From the NCBI GenBank assembly GCA_947624775.1, contig CANQLT010000017.1, positions 1 through 37,215 on the forward strand: a stretch of 37,215 nt of DNA. The letters are read 5' to 3'. How positions within the stretch are numbered: position 1 is the stretch's first letter; every line of letters begins with the position of its first letter. This document shows, piece after piece, positions 6,434-13,879 of this stretch. Source of the DNA: an uncultured Monoglobus sp. GTDB taxonomy: Bacteria > Bacillota > Clostridia > Monoglobales > Monoglobaceae. The notes under the pieces were generated by a model that made no database searches, was not told the origin of the DNA, and was given only the letters and a program-made list of their open reading frames with translations. A program made the position numbers and the translations under genes.

Positions 6434-6886
6434 GTGAAACTCAGCAATGTTATAGAGGATTTTATCAACGACATGCTGAAGCAGGCGGAGGCGGGTGAGA
6501 TCGAGCTTCGGCGCAAGGAGCTGGCGGACAGGTTCAGCTGCGTGCCGTCTCAGATCAACTATGTCATATCCACTCGGTTTTCTCCCGAAAAGGGTTACCT
6601 TGTGGAGAGCCGCAGGGGCGGCGGAGGATATATCCGCATAAGCCGCGTAGCGTACGACAGCAGCGGAGCCAAGCTGATGCACGTGATAAATTCCGTGGGA
6701 AACAGCATAGGCGCGGGCAGCGCGGAGGCGATCGTCAAAAATTGTTATGACTACGGTTTGATCAGCGAGAGAGAGGCAAAGATAATAATGAGCGTCATAA
6801 GCGAAAAGGCGCTGCCTCTCAAGCAGCCCGAGCAGGATCAAGTGCGAGCGCGGATCCTTAAAAACGCGCTCGTGAGCGTCGCTTAA
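6434..6886 (+). CDS. ctsR: CtsR, class III heat-shock repressor
   Basis: CtsR is the dimeric repressor of clp and mcs genes in Firmicutes. The 150-residue protein opens with the typical NVIEDFINDMLKQAEAGEIELRRKELADRFSCVPSQINYVI helix-turn-helix. The winged-helix tip SRRGGGGYIRI follows (about residues 55-65); this glycine-rich loop is the known heat-sensing element of the family. The C-terminal half (SERAAKI-type helix, here SEREAKIIMSVISEKALP) is the dimerisation and degradation domain. The start is GTG, preceded by GGGAAGTG. It heads the operon behind a canonical CtsR box, so autoregulation is expected. A duplicated hairpin repeat separates it from mcsA, which is unusual for this normally tight operon. 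Confidence 0.96.
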   Translation: MKLSNVIEDFINDMLKQAEAGEIELRRKELADRFSCVPSQINYVISTRFSPEKGYLVESRRGGGGYIRISRVAYDSSGAKLMHVINSVGNSIGAGSAEAIVKNCYDYGLISEREAKIIMSVISEKALPLKQPEQDQVRARILKNALVSVA

Positions 6887-6893
6887 CAAGCAT

Positions 6894-7111
6894 AGGGATC
6901 CCAAAAAGCGTAAACGCTTTTTGGGAAAGAGGAGCAAACCCGGAGCGGGAGAGCGGTGTCGCTTGCGGCAGCGCGAACAAGCGGAGGGATTTTGAAAGGT
7001 GCCGAAAGGCACAGGGATCCCAAAAAGCGTAAACGCTTTTTGGGAAAGAGGAGCAAACCCGGAGCGGGAGAGCGGTGCCGCTTGCGGCAGCGCGAACAAG
7101 CGGAGGGATTT
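6894..7111. repeat. Tandem 99-bp repeat with hairpins between ctsR and mcsA
   Basis: Two copies (6894-6992 and 7013-7111, period 119) differ at one base only, T6959 versus C7078. Each holds a perfect 11-bp stem CCCAAAAAGCG/CGCTTTTTGGG with a TAAA loop, followed by a GC-rich part with CCGCTTGCGGC and ACAAGCGGAGGG elements. The unit resembles dispersed palindromic intergenic elements of Clostridia. The ORF-track frame starting at 6999 simply reads through copy two into mcsA. The copies lie inside the operon message and could affect read-through or stability of ctsR RNA. Confidence 0.9.
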
Positions 7112-7133
7112 GCGACGAAGGAGGTTGATTTTT

Positions 7134-7664
7134 ATGAAATGTCAGATTTGCGGCAAGAACGAGGCCGTTGAAGAAATGCATCTTAATATTAACGGAAAGA
7201 TGAGCATGATGTGGGTTTGCCCCGAGTGCGCCAATAAGGTGGCGGGCAGTCTGTTTAAAACCGGCGGCTCGATTTACGAGAGCGCGGGGCTGGGCAATCT
7301 GGCGTCGGCTCTCTACGGTCTGGCCGGAGCGCCGTCTCAGAGCTCGGCAGGCCCCGAGATACTGAAGGCGGTGAGCAAGTGCCCGCTTTGCGGGATGACC
7401 TACGACGAGTTCGTATCAAAGGGCAAGCTGGGCTGCGGCGAGTGCTACTCCGCGTTCCACGATCGGCTGCTGCGGCCGCTAAAGCAGATACACGGGACCT
7501 ACGAGCATGTGGGCAAGATCCCCGAGCGGGGCGGCGGCGAGCTCAAAAACTCGCGCAGACTCGACAAGCTTAAGATGAGGCTCGACAAGGCGGTGCGCGA
7601 GCAGGAGTTTGAAAAAGCGGCGGAGATCCGCGACGAGATCAAGGCGATAAAGGGGGAGAAATAG
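7134..7664 (+). CDS. mcsA: McsA, zinc-binding activator of the McsB arginine kinase
   Basis: McsA stimulates McsB and helps relieve CtsR repression under stress. I start it at the ATG at 7134, which follows GGAGG by eight bases; the longer frame in the ORF track runs into repeat DNA and has no such site. The resulting 176 residues carry four cysteine pairs: C3/C6 (CQIC), C29/C32 (CPEC), CPLC near residue 83 and CGEC near 102. These are the expected zinc ligands. A C-terminal UVR motif (LDKAVREQEFEKAAEIRDEIKAI, about 145-170) matches ClpC-interacting UVR segments. The gene abuts mcsB with one base between stop and start. All family landmarks are present. Confidence 0.95.
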   Translation: MKCQICGKNEAVEEMHLNINGKMSMMWVCPECANKVAGSLFKTGGSIYESAGLGNLASALYGLAGAPSQSSAGPEILKAVSKCPLCGMTYDEFVSKGKLGCGECYSAFHDRLLRPLKQIHGTYEHVGKIPERGGGELKNSRRLDKLKMRLDKAVREQEFEKAAEIRDEIKAIKGEK

Positions 7665-7665
7665 T

Positions 7666-8700
7666 ATGTGGTATTACGATTACGGCAAGGACGGCGACGT
7701 GGTGCTCTCGTCGAGAGTGCGCCTCGCCAGGAACATAAAAGGCCTGCCTTTCCCCGCCGCCGCAGATAAAAAGGGCCGTGATGAGATAATCGAAAAATGC
7801 GTCTCGGCGCTGACGAACCGCGAGGACGGAGAGAGAGCCGAAAAGGTCAAGGACATGAAGCTCAAGTTTATCGACATGGCGAACATGAGCGATGTTGAAA
7901 AACAGGCGATATCGGAGTGCCATCTGATAAGCCCGCAGCTCATCGACGGAAGCATGCGGCGCGGACTGATACTCAGCTCCGACAGCCGCGTCAGCATTAT
8001 GATAAACGAGGAGGACCATCTCAGGATACAGTGCATGGAGGCGGGATTTGAGATAGACAAGTGCTACGCCGCCGCCGACCTGATAGACGACTTCGCCGAG
8101 GAAAAGTTGGACTACGCGTTTGACAAGGACTTCGGCTATCTGACCTGCTGCCCTACCAACGCGGGCACGGGCCTCAGGGCGTCCGTTATGGTCCACCTGC
8201 CCGGCTATGTGCTGACAGGAAAGTTCGGCGAGCTGTCGGGCACGCTGTCTCAGCTGGGCCTCACGGTCCGCGGCATATACGGCGAGGGCAGCAAGGGCCT
8301 CGGCAACATATTCCAGATATCCAACCAGCTGACGCTGGGCATGACCGAGCAGGACATAATCGACAGGCTGAAGCAGATAGTGTCCGAGGTGGTCGCGAAC
8401 GAGAGACAGCTCAGGAATTTGCTCTACAAAAACGACAAGTTCCGTCTGGAGGATAGGGTCATGCGCTCGCTGGGAACCCTTGAGCGGGCGGTGCTGATGA
8501 CGACCGACGAGGCGATGAAGCGCCTGTCCGACCTGCGTCTCGGCATAGCGCTGGGCATAATCGAAGGCGTTAAGCCCGAGACGGTCAACGAGATCACATA
8601 TTCGATACTGCCGGCGAATATTGTGAAAAACCACAACACGGCAAACGAGTTCTCCCGCGACCTAAAGCGCGGCGAGATAATCAAAAGCTACTTAAAATAA
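7666..8700 (+). CDS. mcsB: McsB, protein-arginine kinase
   Basis: McsB phosphorylates arginines on CtsR and damaged proteins, marking them for ClpCP. The 344 residues follow the phosphagen-kinase fold: SSRVRLARNIKGLPFP near the N-terminus (nucleotide binding), NEEDH (about residue 118), and the catalytic-cysteine loop CPTNAGTGLRAS (cysteine near 164) that replaces CPSNLGTG of creatine kinases. RDLKRG near the C-terminus resembles the phosphoarginine-binding RDxxRA motif, with Gly for Ala; that comparison is from memory. The ribosome site AGGGGGAG lies within the end of mcsA. Order and spacing match the conserved ctsR-mcsA-mcsB-clpC operon. Confidence 0.95.
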   Translation: MWYYDYGKDGDVVLSSRVRLARNIKGLPFPAAADKKGRDEIIEKCVSALTNREDGERAEKVKDMKLKFIDMANMSDVEKQAISECHLISPQLIDGSMRRGLILSSDSRVSIMINEEDHLRIQCMEAGFEIDKCYAAADLIDDFAEEKLDYAFDKDFGYLTCCPTNAGTGLRASVMVHLPGYVLTGKFGELSGTLSQLGLTVRGIYGEGSKGLGNIFQISNQLTLGMTEQDIIDRLKQIVSEVVANERQLRNLLYKNDKFRLEDRVMRSLGTLERAVLMTTDEAMKRLSDLRLGIALGIIEGVKPETVNEITYSILPANIVKNHNTANEFSRDLKRGEIIKSYLK

Positions 8701-8739
8701 AAAGGATTATATGAAACAGTTTGAAAGGATGTGTTCACT

Positions 8740-11211
8740 ATGTATGAAAACAGATTTACGGAAAGCGCCCAAAAGGCGATAAATTTGGCGGCCGAGAGCG
8801 CTATGGAGTTGGGCCACAACTATGTGGGAACAGAGCATATGCTGCTGGGTCTCATCAAAGAGGGCGAGGGCGTCGCGGCGAAGATCCTTGAGTCCAACGA
8901 CATCACCGAGGAGAGCGTTGACGGCGTTATCCATGAGATACTGAATATCGGCCATCCGCTCAGTGAGCTGCCCGCCAGCTTCACCCCTCGGACCAAGTAT
9001 GTGATCGAGCGCAGCGCCGCTGAGGCCGCGAGGCTCGGCCACAACTATGTGGGAACCGAGCACCTGCTCATTGCTCTGCTCCGCGAGAGCAGCAGCATTG
9101 CGGCGAAGATACTGATCACGCTGAACGCCAACCCCCAGAAGCTCTATAACGACATTCTGAATATGCTCAGTGACAGCGACGAGGCGGAGCCCTCTCCGTC
9201 CTACGGCGGATATTCGCAGGGCGGCAGACCGGGCAGAGGCAGAGGCGGAAAGGACGACTGCCCGACCCTGATGAAGTTCGGCAAGGACCTTACGCAGATG
9301 GCAAAGGAGGGCAAGCTGGACCCGGTCATCGGCCGCGACAGCGCGATAGAGCGCGTGATACAAGTGCTGAGCCGCCGCTCGAAAAACAATCCCTGCCTTA
9401 TCGGCGAGCCCGGCGTGGGCAAGACCGCCGTGGCCGAGGGCCTTGCGCAGAAGATCGCCTCGGGACAGGTGCCCGAGATACTCAGAAATAAGAGGATCGT
9501 CACCCTCGAGATGTCCTCAATGCTGGCGGGCGCCAAGTACCGCGGCGAGTTTGAGGAGCGCCTCAAAAAGGCGATGGACGAGGTGCGCAAGTCGGGCAGG
9601 GTCATCCTGTTCATCGACGAGATCCACACGATAATCGGCGCGGGCGCCGCAGAGGGTGCCATTGACGCGGCGAATATCCTAAAGCCCGCTCTTTCAAGAG
9701 GCGAGATACAGATAGTGGGTGCCACAACTCTGGGCGAATACAGAAAGCACATCGAAAAGGACGCGGCGCTCGAGCGCAGGTTCCAGCCCATCACGCTGGA
9801 CGAGCCCACTCAGGAGGAAACTCTGGAGATACTAAAGGGCATACGCGACAAGTACGAGGCGCATCACCGCGTGAAGATATCCGACAAGGCGCTGGAGGCG
9901 GCCGTGTCGCTGTCGTCCAGATATATTTCCGACAGGTTCCAGCCCGACAAGTCGATCGACCTGGTCGACGAGGCGGCGTCCCGCCTAAAGCTCAAAAACA
10001 TGACTGCGCCGCCCGACGTGCGCAGTCTTGAGGAGCAGATCGAGTCGGTCAAGACTGAGAAGGAATCCGCCATCACCACTCAGGAATACGAAAAAGCCGC
10101 GAAGCTGCGCGACAAAGAGCGCGAACTGCGCGAAAAGCTGCGCGAGACCAAGGAAAGCTGGACGCAGGGAAGCTCGGGCGATCAGGCGGTCGTTAGCGAG
10201 AACGAGATAGCCGAGATTGTGTCACTCTGGACGGGTATCCCAGTAAAGACCCTGGAGGAGACCGAGAGCGAGCGTCTGCTCAAACTCGAGGAAATACTGC
10301 ACAAGAGAGTTGTGGGTCAGGACGAGGCTGTAACGGCGGTCGCAAAGGCCATCCGCCGCGGCAGAGTGGGCCTCAAAGACCCCAAGCGCCCCATAGGCTC
10401 GTTCATATTCCTGGGCCCCACAGGCGTCGGCAAGACCGAGCTTTCCAAGGCGCTGGCCGAGGCCATGTTCGGCGATGAGGACGCGGTTATCCGCGTTGAT
10501 ATGTCGGAATATATGGAAAAGCACTCGGTGTCCAGACTGGTCGGCTCGCCTCCGGGATATATCGGCTACGACGAGGGCGGCCAGCTGACAGATAAAGTCA
10601 GGACCAAGCCCTATTCGGTTATCCTGTTCGACGAGATCGAAAAGGCGCATCCCGACGTGTTCAACATCATGCTCCAGATACTGGAGGACGGAATACTGAC
10701 CGACAGCCAGGGCAGACGGGTCGATTTCCGCAATACTATCATAATCATGACCTCGAATCTGGGCGCGCGGCTCATAACCGGCGGAACCAAGTCTCTGGGC
10801 TTTTCGGCGGCCGATGAGAGTGCAGAGGAGGACAAGGACTACGACAAGATCAAGGAGAGCGTTCTCGGCGAGCTCAAGCAGGCGTTCAGGCCCGAGTTCT
10901 TAAACAGGATCGACGAGATAATCGTGTTCCGCAAGCTCAGCCGCGACGATATAAAAAAGATCGCGGGCATGATGCTGGGAACGCTGGCCGCGAGACTTGA
11001 GGAAAACGGCATAAAGGCCGAGTTCACCGACGCGGCGATTGACAAGATCTCCGAAAACGGATTCGACGCGACATATGGCGCGCGTCCGCTCAGAAGAGCG
11101 ATACAATCCGGCATCGAGGACATGATCGCCGAAAAGATGCTCGAAGGCAAGATAAAGCCCGGCGAGACCGCTATAGTGGACGCCTCCGAAAACGGCTTCG
11201 ACATAAAATAA
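8740..11211 (+). CDS. clpC: ClpC, AAA+ unfoldase of the ClpCP protease
   Basis: ClpC unfolds phosphoarginine-marked or adaptor-bound proteins and passes them to ClpP. I start at the ATG at 8740 ([13 protein letters not shown]), nine bases after AAAGGAT; the GTG at 8731 in the track sits right on that ribosome site. The 823 residues show two Clp_N repeats (about 1-145), a Gly/Arg-rich linker, AAA1 with Walker [10 protein letters not shown] (about 222) and Walker B LFIDEIHT, a UVR/M-domain coiled coil (about 430-467), AAA2 with Walker [10 protein letters not shown] (about 559) and Walker [12 protein letters not shown], then the D2 domain. The LGF tripeptide in KSLGFSA is in place of the ClpP-docking loop. 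Last gene of the operon, followed by a strong terminator. Confidence 0.96.
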   Translation: MYENRFTESAQKAINLAAESAMELGHNYVGTEHMLLGLIKEGEGVAAKILESNDITEESVDGVIHEILNIGHPLSELPASFTPRTKYVIERSAAEAARLGHNYVGTEHLLIALLRESSSIAAKILITLNANPQKLYNDILNMLSDSDEAEPSPSYGGYSQGGRPGRGRGGKDDCPTLMKFGKDLTQMAKEGKLDPVIGRDSAIERVIQVLSRRSKNNPCLIGEPGVGKTAVAEGLAQKIASGQVPEILRNKRIVTLEMSSMLAGAKYRGEFEERLKKAMDEVRKSGRVILFIDEIHTIIGAGAAEGAIDAANILKPALSRGEIQIVGATTLGEYRKHIEKDAALERRFQPITLDEPTQEETLEILKGIRDKYEAHHRVKISDKALEAAVSLSSRYISDRFQPDKSIDLVDEAASRLKLKNMTAPPDVRSLEEQIESVKTEKESAITTQEYEKAAKLRDKERELREKLRETKESWTQGSSGDQAVVSENEIAEIVSLWTGIPVKTLEETESERLLKLEEILHKRVVGQDEAVTAVAKAIRRGRVGLKDPKRPIGSFIFLGPTGVGKTELSKALAEAMFGDEDAVIRVDMSEYMEKHSVSRLVGSPPGYIGYDEGGQLTDKVRTKPYSVILFDEIEKAHPDVFNIMLQILEDGILTDSQGRRVDFRNTIIIMTSNLGARLITGGTKSLGFSAADESAEEDKDYDKIKESVLGELKQAFRPEFLNRIDEIIVFRKLSRDDIKKIAGMMLGTLAARLEENGIKAEFTDAAIDKISENGFDATYGARPLRRAIQSGIEDMIAEKMLEGKIKPGETAIVDASENGFDIK

Positions 11212-11217
11212 AACACA

Positions 11218-11252
11218 GGCGGCACAGCTTTAGCTGCGCCGCCCGATTTTTT
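11218..11252 (+). terminator. Terminator of the clpC operon
   Basis: GGCGGC and GCCGCC arms with inner AGC/GCT pairs around a TTTA loop (11218-11243) are followed by six T residues, directly after the clpC stop codon. Confidence 0.92.
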
Positions 11253-11301
11253 ATTGTACTTTGAAAAACATTCCGATTTTTAAGCCGCGCTCAAATAAAT
11301 C

Positions 11302-11330
11302 TTGATTTACGGAGCAGAATGTGATAAAAT
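11302..11330 (+). promoter_or_regulatory. Promoter of the DUF4160-DUF2442 pair
   Basis: TTGATT (11302-11307) and TAAAAT (11325-11330) are spaced by 17 bases, about 60 bases before the first ATG. With the clpC terminator upstream, the pair forms an independent transcription unit. Confidence 0.75.
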
Positions 11331-11388
11331 ATAAACGGATCAACCGACAAGGCACTGTATATGCAATTTTTATGAAAGGGAAAATATA

Positions 11389-11655
11389 ATGCCGGAATTA
11401 AGCAGATTTTATAATATAATAATAAAGATGATTTTTAATGATAACCTGCGTCATCACAAACCGCATGTGCATGTATATTATAATGAATATACAGCGGCGA
11501 TAGGCATAGATGGTGAATTGCTTGCGGGGAGTATACCGGTGAAGCAGCTGCGTTTAGTGGAGGCCTGGCTTACAATACATGAAAATGAATTATATGCCGC
11601 TTGGAATAACGCTGTTCGCGGTATTCCGTTTGGGAAAATTGAGCCTTTAAGATAG
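11389..11655 (+). CDS. DUF4160 domain protein
   Basis: This 88-residue protein matches the DUF4160 pattern: SRFYNIIIKMIFNDNLRHHKPHVHVYYNEYTAAIGIDGELLAGSIPVKQLRLVEAWLTIHENELYAAW. The HHKPHVHVYY strand is the family hallmark, and its histidine cluster could be catalytic or metal-binding. No function is established. Family members are usually next to a DUF2442 gene, as here, and the arrangement has been compared with toxin-antitoxin pairs without proof known to me. The ribosome site is GAAAGGGAAAA, about eight bases before the ATG. Base composition is more AT-rich than in clpC, consistent with a mobile accessory module. Confidence 0.85.
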   Translation: MPELSRFYNIIIKMIFNDNLRHHKPHVHVYYNEYTAAIGIDGELLAGSIPVKQLRLVEAWLTIHENELYAAWNNAVRGIPFGKIEPLR

Positions 11656-11666
11656 GAGGGAATATA

Positions 11667-11966
11667 ATGTATATTGTAGACGGAATAGCATACGCGGGAG
11701 ACAGGAAGCCTGTGTTAAGGGTTACGGGTGTTCGGCCTCTTAATGATTTTCGGCTCTGGACACGTTTTAACAACGGTGAGGCAAGAGTTTTTGATTTCAA
11801 ACCGCTGCTCAAAATGCCGGGATATGCCCCTCTTTCGAATATTGATACGTTCAAAGATGTTTATATTGATTACGGCGTGCCGGTATGGAACAACGGCGAT
11901 ATAGACATAGCGCCCGAATATCTGTATGAAAACGGTGTTTCCGATTTGGAGACAAAAATAGGATAA
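11667..11966 (+). CDS. DUF2442 domain protein
   Basis: This 99-residue protein has the DUF2442 layout: PVLRVTGVRPLNDFRLWTRFNNGEARVFDFKPLLKMPGYAPLSNIDTFKDVYIDYGVPVWNNGDIDIAPEYLYENG. The family is often C-terminally fused or adjacent to DNA-binding or DUF4160 proteins. It begins 11 bases after the DUF4160 stop with ribosome site GGAGGG, and a terminator follows. Function is unknown. By analogy with other two-gene modules it could be the binding partner or antidote of the DUF4160 protein; that is inference. Confidence 0.85.
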   Translation: MYIVDGIAYAGDRKPVLRVTGVRPLNDFRLWTRFNNGEARVFDFKPLLKMPGYAPLSNIDTFKDVYIDYGVPVWNNGDIDIAPEYLYENGVSDLETKIG

Positions 11967-11971
11967 ATAAA

Positions 11972-12003
11972 AATCCCTCTTGACAAAAGAGGGATTCGTT
12001 TTG
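11972..12003 (+). terminator. Terminator after the DUF4160-DUF2442 pair
   Basis: A perfect 10-bp stem AATCCCTCTT/AAGAGGGATT with a five-base loop is followed by CGTTTTG, directly after the DUF2442 stop. Confidence 0.85.
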
Positions 12004-12092
12004 TAATCAAAATACTAGACTTTGCCGATCGAGATCCTGAAAAGTTTAAATCTGTTTATGTTATAAATGCTTGAACATGTTTTAAAATGAGT

Positions 12093-13178
12093 TCAAAATA
12101 AAATATTTTTAAAACACATCAAGGGTTCATTTTTGTCGTAATCCCATGTATGGTATGAACCTCCGTTGCAGAAATCCTTGTCGGGACAATCGGCGCATTT
12201 TGGGGTTAAGTCGGATAAATTGCTTCTGTAAATCTCAAATTTATTGTTCCAGATTTCGGTAAAGTCATCTTTTAAGATATTACCGTACAGCAATTCTTTT
12301 CGCGGCTCTATATCGAGACATGCGCTGATGTCTCCGTTGGCGTGGATCGACGCCACATATATTCCCGCGCTGCATAAGAAATACCAATCTCTTACTTCGC
12401 GTTCATAATCAAGACCGAGATAGTGGCTGCATCCGTATGAAACGGGCAGACAAAATCGCCTTTTATCACGGATATAATCCAAGATATATCTATACTCATC
12501 CGCGTCAAGCAGCAGGTCTTTGTTTGATCTCGCTCTTCCGATGGGATCGATATTTATTATCCGCCATGAGTCTACGTTCAAATCTGTCATAAGCTCAAAA
12601 AGCTCATCGAGTTGATTTATATTGTTTTTGTGAACAACGGTAGTGACCTGAACATTTTCAAAGGAACCATTTTTAAGAAGGGCTTTTATGCCGGATATCG
12701 CTTTGTCAAATCCGCCGGGAGAACGTCTGAAATTGTCATGAGTCTCGCGCAGTCCGTCGATGCTGACCGATATGGTTTTCATGCCGCTTTTTTCCAAAAG
12801 CTCCGCCTTTTTATCGTCGATCAATGTGGCGTTGCTGGTCATGCCCCAAGAATAACCCAAGTCGTTTGCGTAATTCATTATTTCAAAAAAGTCATCTCGA
12901 AGCAGAGGCTCGCCTCCCGTTATGCAAAGCTGGATTTCGCTTATGTCAAAATCATTTTTAACCTTGTTCAAAAAGCTTTTGTATTGATCAAATGTTAACT
13001 CATCGGAAAATCTGTCGCCGCAGCTGCTTCCGCAGTGCAGACATTTTTGATTGCACCTCAAAGTCAGCTCCAAAAAGAGCTTTTTAAGCATGGGCTTTTT
13101 TTGCAGCTCGCGGCGGTATTCGGCAAGCTGTTTCATGTGTGTGGTTTTAATTTCTTGCAAATTCATTTTATTCATCAT
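12093..13178 (-). CDS. Radical SAM/SPASM protein, candidate maturase of the adjacent YGPP-repeat protein
   Basis: This 361-residue enzyme has the radical SAM iron-sulfur motif CNQKCLHC (C42, C46, C49) and the SAM-binding TGGEPLLRDD near residue 90. It ends in a SPASM domain for auxiliary clusters: a cysteine in FLCSAGIYVASIHANG, then GDISAC, then CADCPDKDFC and a last cysteine in PLMCF. This matches the CX(n)GX4C...CX2CX5C...C arrangement of SPASM enzymes, which mostly modify ribosomal peptides or proteins. It lies 34 bases downstream of a repeat protein on the same strand, so that protein is the natural substrate candidate. The ribosome site is poor: three nearby ATGs (13178, 13175, 13166) compete and none has a good GGAGG. 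Reaction and substrate are unproven. Confidence 0.88.
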   Translation of the reverse strand: MMNKMNLQEIKTTHMKQLAEYRRELQKKPMLKKLFLELTLRCNQKCLHCGSSCGDRFSDELTFDQYKSFLNKVKNDFDISEIQLCITGGEPLLRDDFFEIMNYANDLGYSWGMTSNATLIDDKKAELLEKSGMKTISVSIDGLRETHDNFRRSPGGFDKAISGIKALLKNGSFENVQVTTVVHKNNINQLDELFELMTDLNVDSWRIINIDPIGRARSNKDLLLDADEYRYILDYIRDKRRFCLPVSYGCSHYLGLDYEREVRDWYFLCSAGIYVASIHANGDISACLDIEPRKELLYGNILKDDFTEIWNNKFEIYRSNLSDLTPKCADCPDKDFCNGGSYHTWDYDKNEPLMCFKNILF

Positions 13179-13212
13179 AATATAGATCAGGTGTAATTGC
13201 GCGGTAAACCGT

Positions 13213-13629
13213 TTAGTAGTTTTCCGTAACAGTGTTCGGATTGTACATGGGCGGCGGCGGTGGATGCGTCATTGCAGGCGGCCCGTATAAGGTTGTGGGA
13301 ATAGTTATTGCGGCAGTGAACAGCAGAGCGGCACCGCCGAGAATAATGGCGCATAATATAGCGATCAAAATATATTTTGCTTTGCTTTTCTTTTTGTTTT
13401 GCACATTACTCGGAGGCGGCGGTCCGTAGAGCGGGTTAAGCACATTATCTTCGGGATCAAAGTCCGAGGAGAATTTTTCATTACTTGATTGCGGCCCGTA
13501 AGGTTCGAGAGTTATAGTATCTTCGGGATCAAAGCCCGAGGGGAATTTTTCATCACTCGGAGGCGGCCCGTAAACCTCGTGGGGTATGTTATCTTCGGGA
13601 TCAAAGTCCGAGGGGAATTTTTCATTCAT
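13213..13629 (-). CDS. Membrane protein with DPEDN...YGPP repeats, candidate radical SAM substrate
   Basis: I cannot assign a known family with certainty. The 138 residues begin with three tandem units of 24-25 residues (about 3-26, 27-50, 51-75), each with EKF, FDPED and YGPP or YGPQ. A basic linker NKKKSKAK (78-85) and one membrane helix (about 86-110) follow. The tail carries a fourth YGPP, a PPPPP run and MYNPN. There is no signal peptide. The positive-inside rule puts the repeats in the cytoplasm and the Pro-rich tail outside. Repeats resembling precursor cores, next to a SPASM enzyme, suggest post-translational modification at the Tyr/Pro motif. I have an unverified recollection of similar YGPP repeats in other gut Clostridia. 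The ribosome site GGAG is nine bases before the ATG. Confidence 0.8.
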   Translation of the reverse strand: MNEKFPSDFDPEDNIPHEVYGPPPSDEKFPSGFDPEDTITLEPYGPQSSNEKFSSDFDPEDNVLNPLYGPPPPSNVQNKKKSKAKYILIAILCAIILGGAALLFTAAITIPTTLYGPPAMTHPPPPPMYNPNTVTENY

Positions 13630-13668
13630 AATAATTACTCCAATCTTTCATTCTTGATTGATAAAATA

Positions 13669-13697
13669 AATATATCATATATTCTGATGATATGCAA
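13669..13697 (-). promoter_or_regulatory. Promoter of the YGPP protein-radical SAM operon
   Basis: On the minus strand TTGCAT (13692-13697) and TATATT (13669-13674) are spaced by 17 bases, about 40 bases before the ATG. The remaining bases up to 13879 carry no further gene. The oppositely oriented GH3 gene has a TATAAAAT stretch near 13830 but no convincing -35 box. Confidence 0.6.
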
Positions 13698-13879
13698 CAT
13701 ATTTTTCGAACATTTTCGACGGTATTTTTATATCGGTATACGGATTTTTAATTTTCGGCACAGCAATTTTTGGCTTGTTTTGTGTTTGATATGACTTTAT
13801 TTGATCCGCGCAGAGTGTTAGAATTAGGGTATAAAATACGAACGGTATATTTTTAAATCATTTAAAGGAGGAATTTTTT

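Noticed and set aside
6999-7133. Longer N-terminus of McsA in the ORF track
   Set aside because: The extension is translated repeat DNA, and the GGAGG site clearly selects the ATG at 7134.
7639-8634. Minus-strand 331-aa ORF
   Set aside because: It lies opposite mcsB, which has all catalytic motifs; this is a shadow.
8711-8782. Short frame ([12 protein letters not shown]...) overlapping the clpC start
   Set aside because: It has a badly spaced ribosome site and only 23 codons; more likely chance than a leader peptide.
13405-13623. Direct DNA repeats that might suggest a CRISPR array
   Set aside because: The 72-base period, in-frame coding and absence of unique spacers show they are protein repeats.
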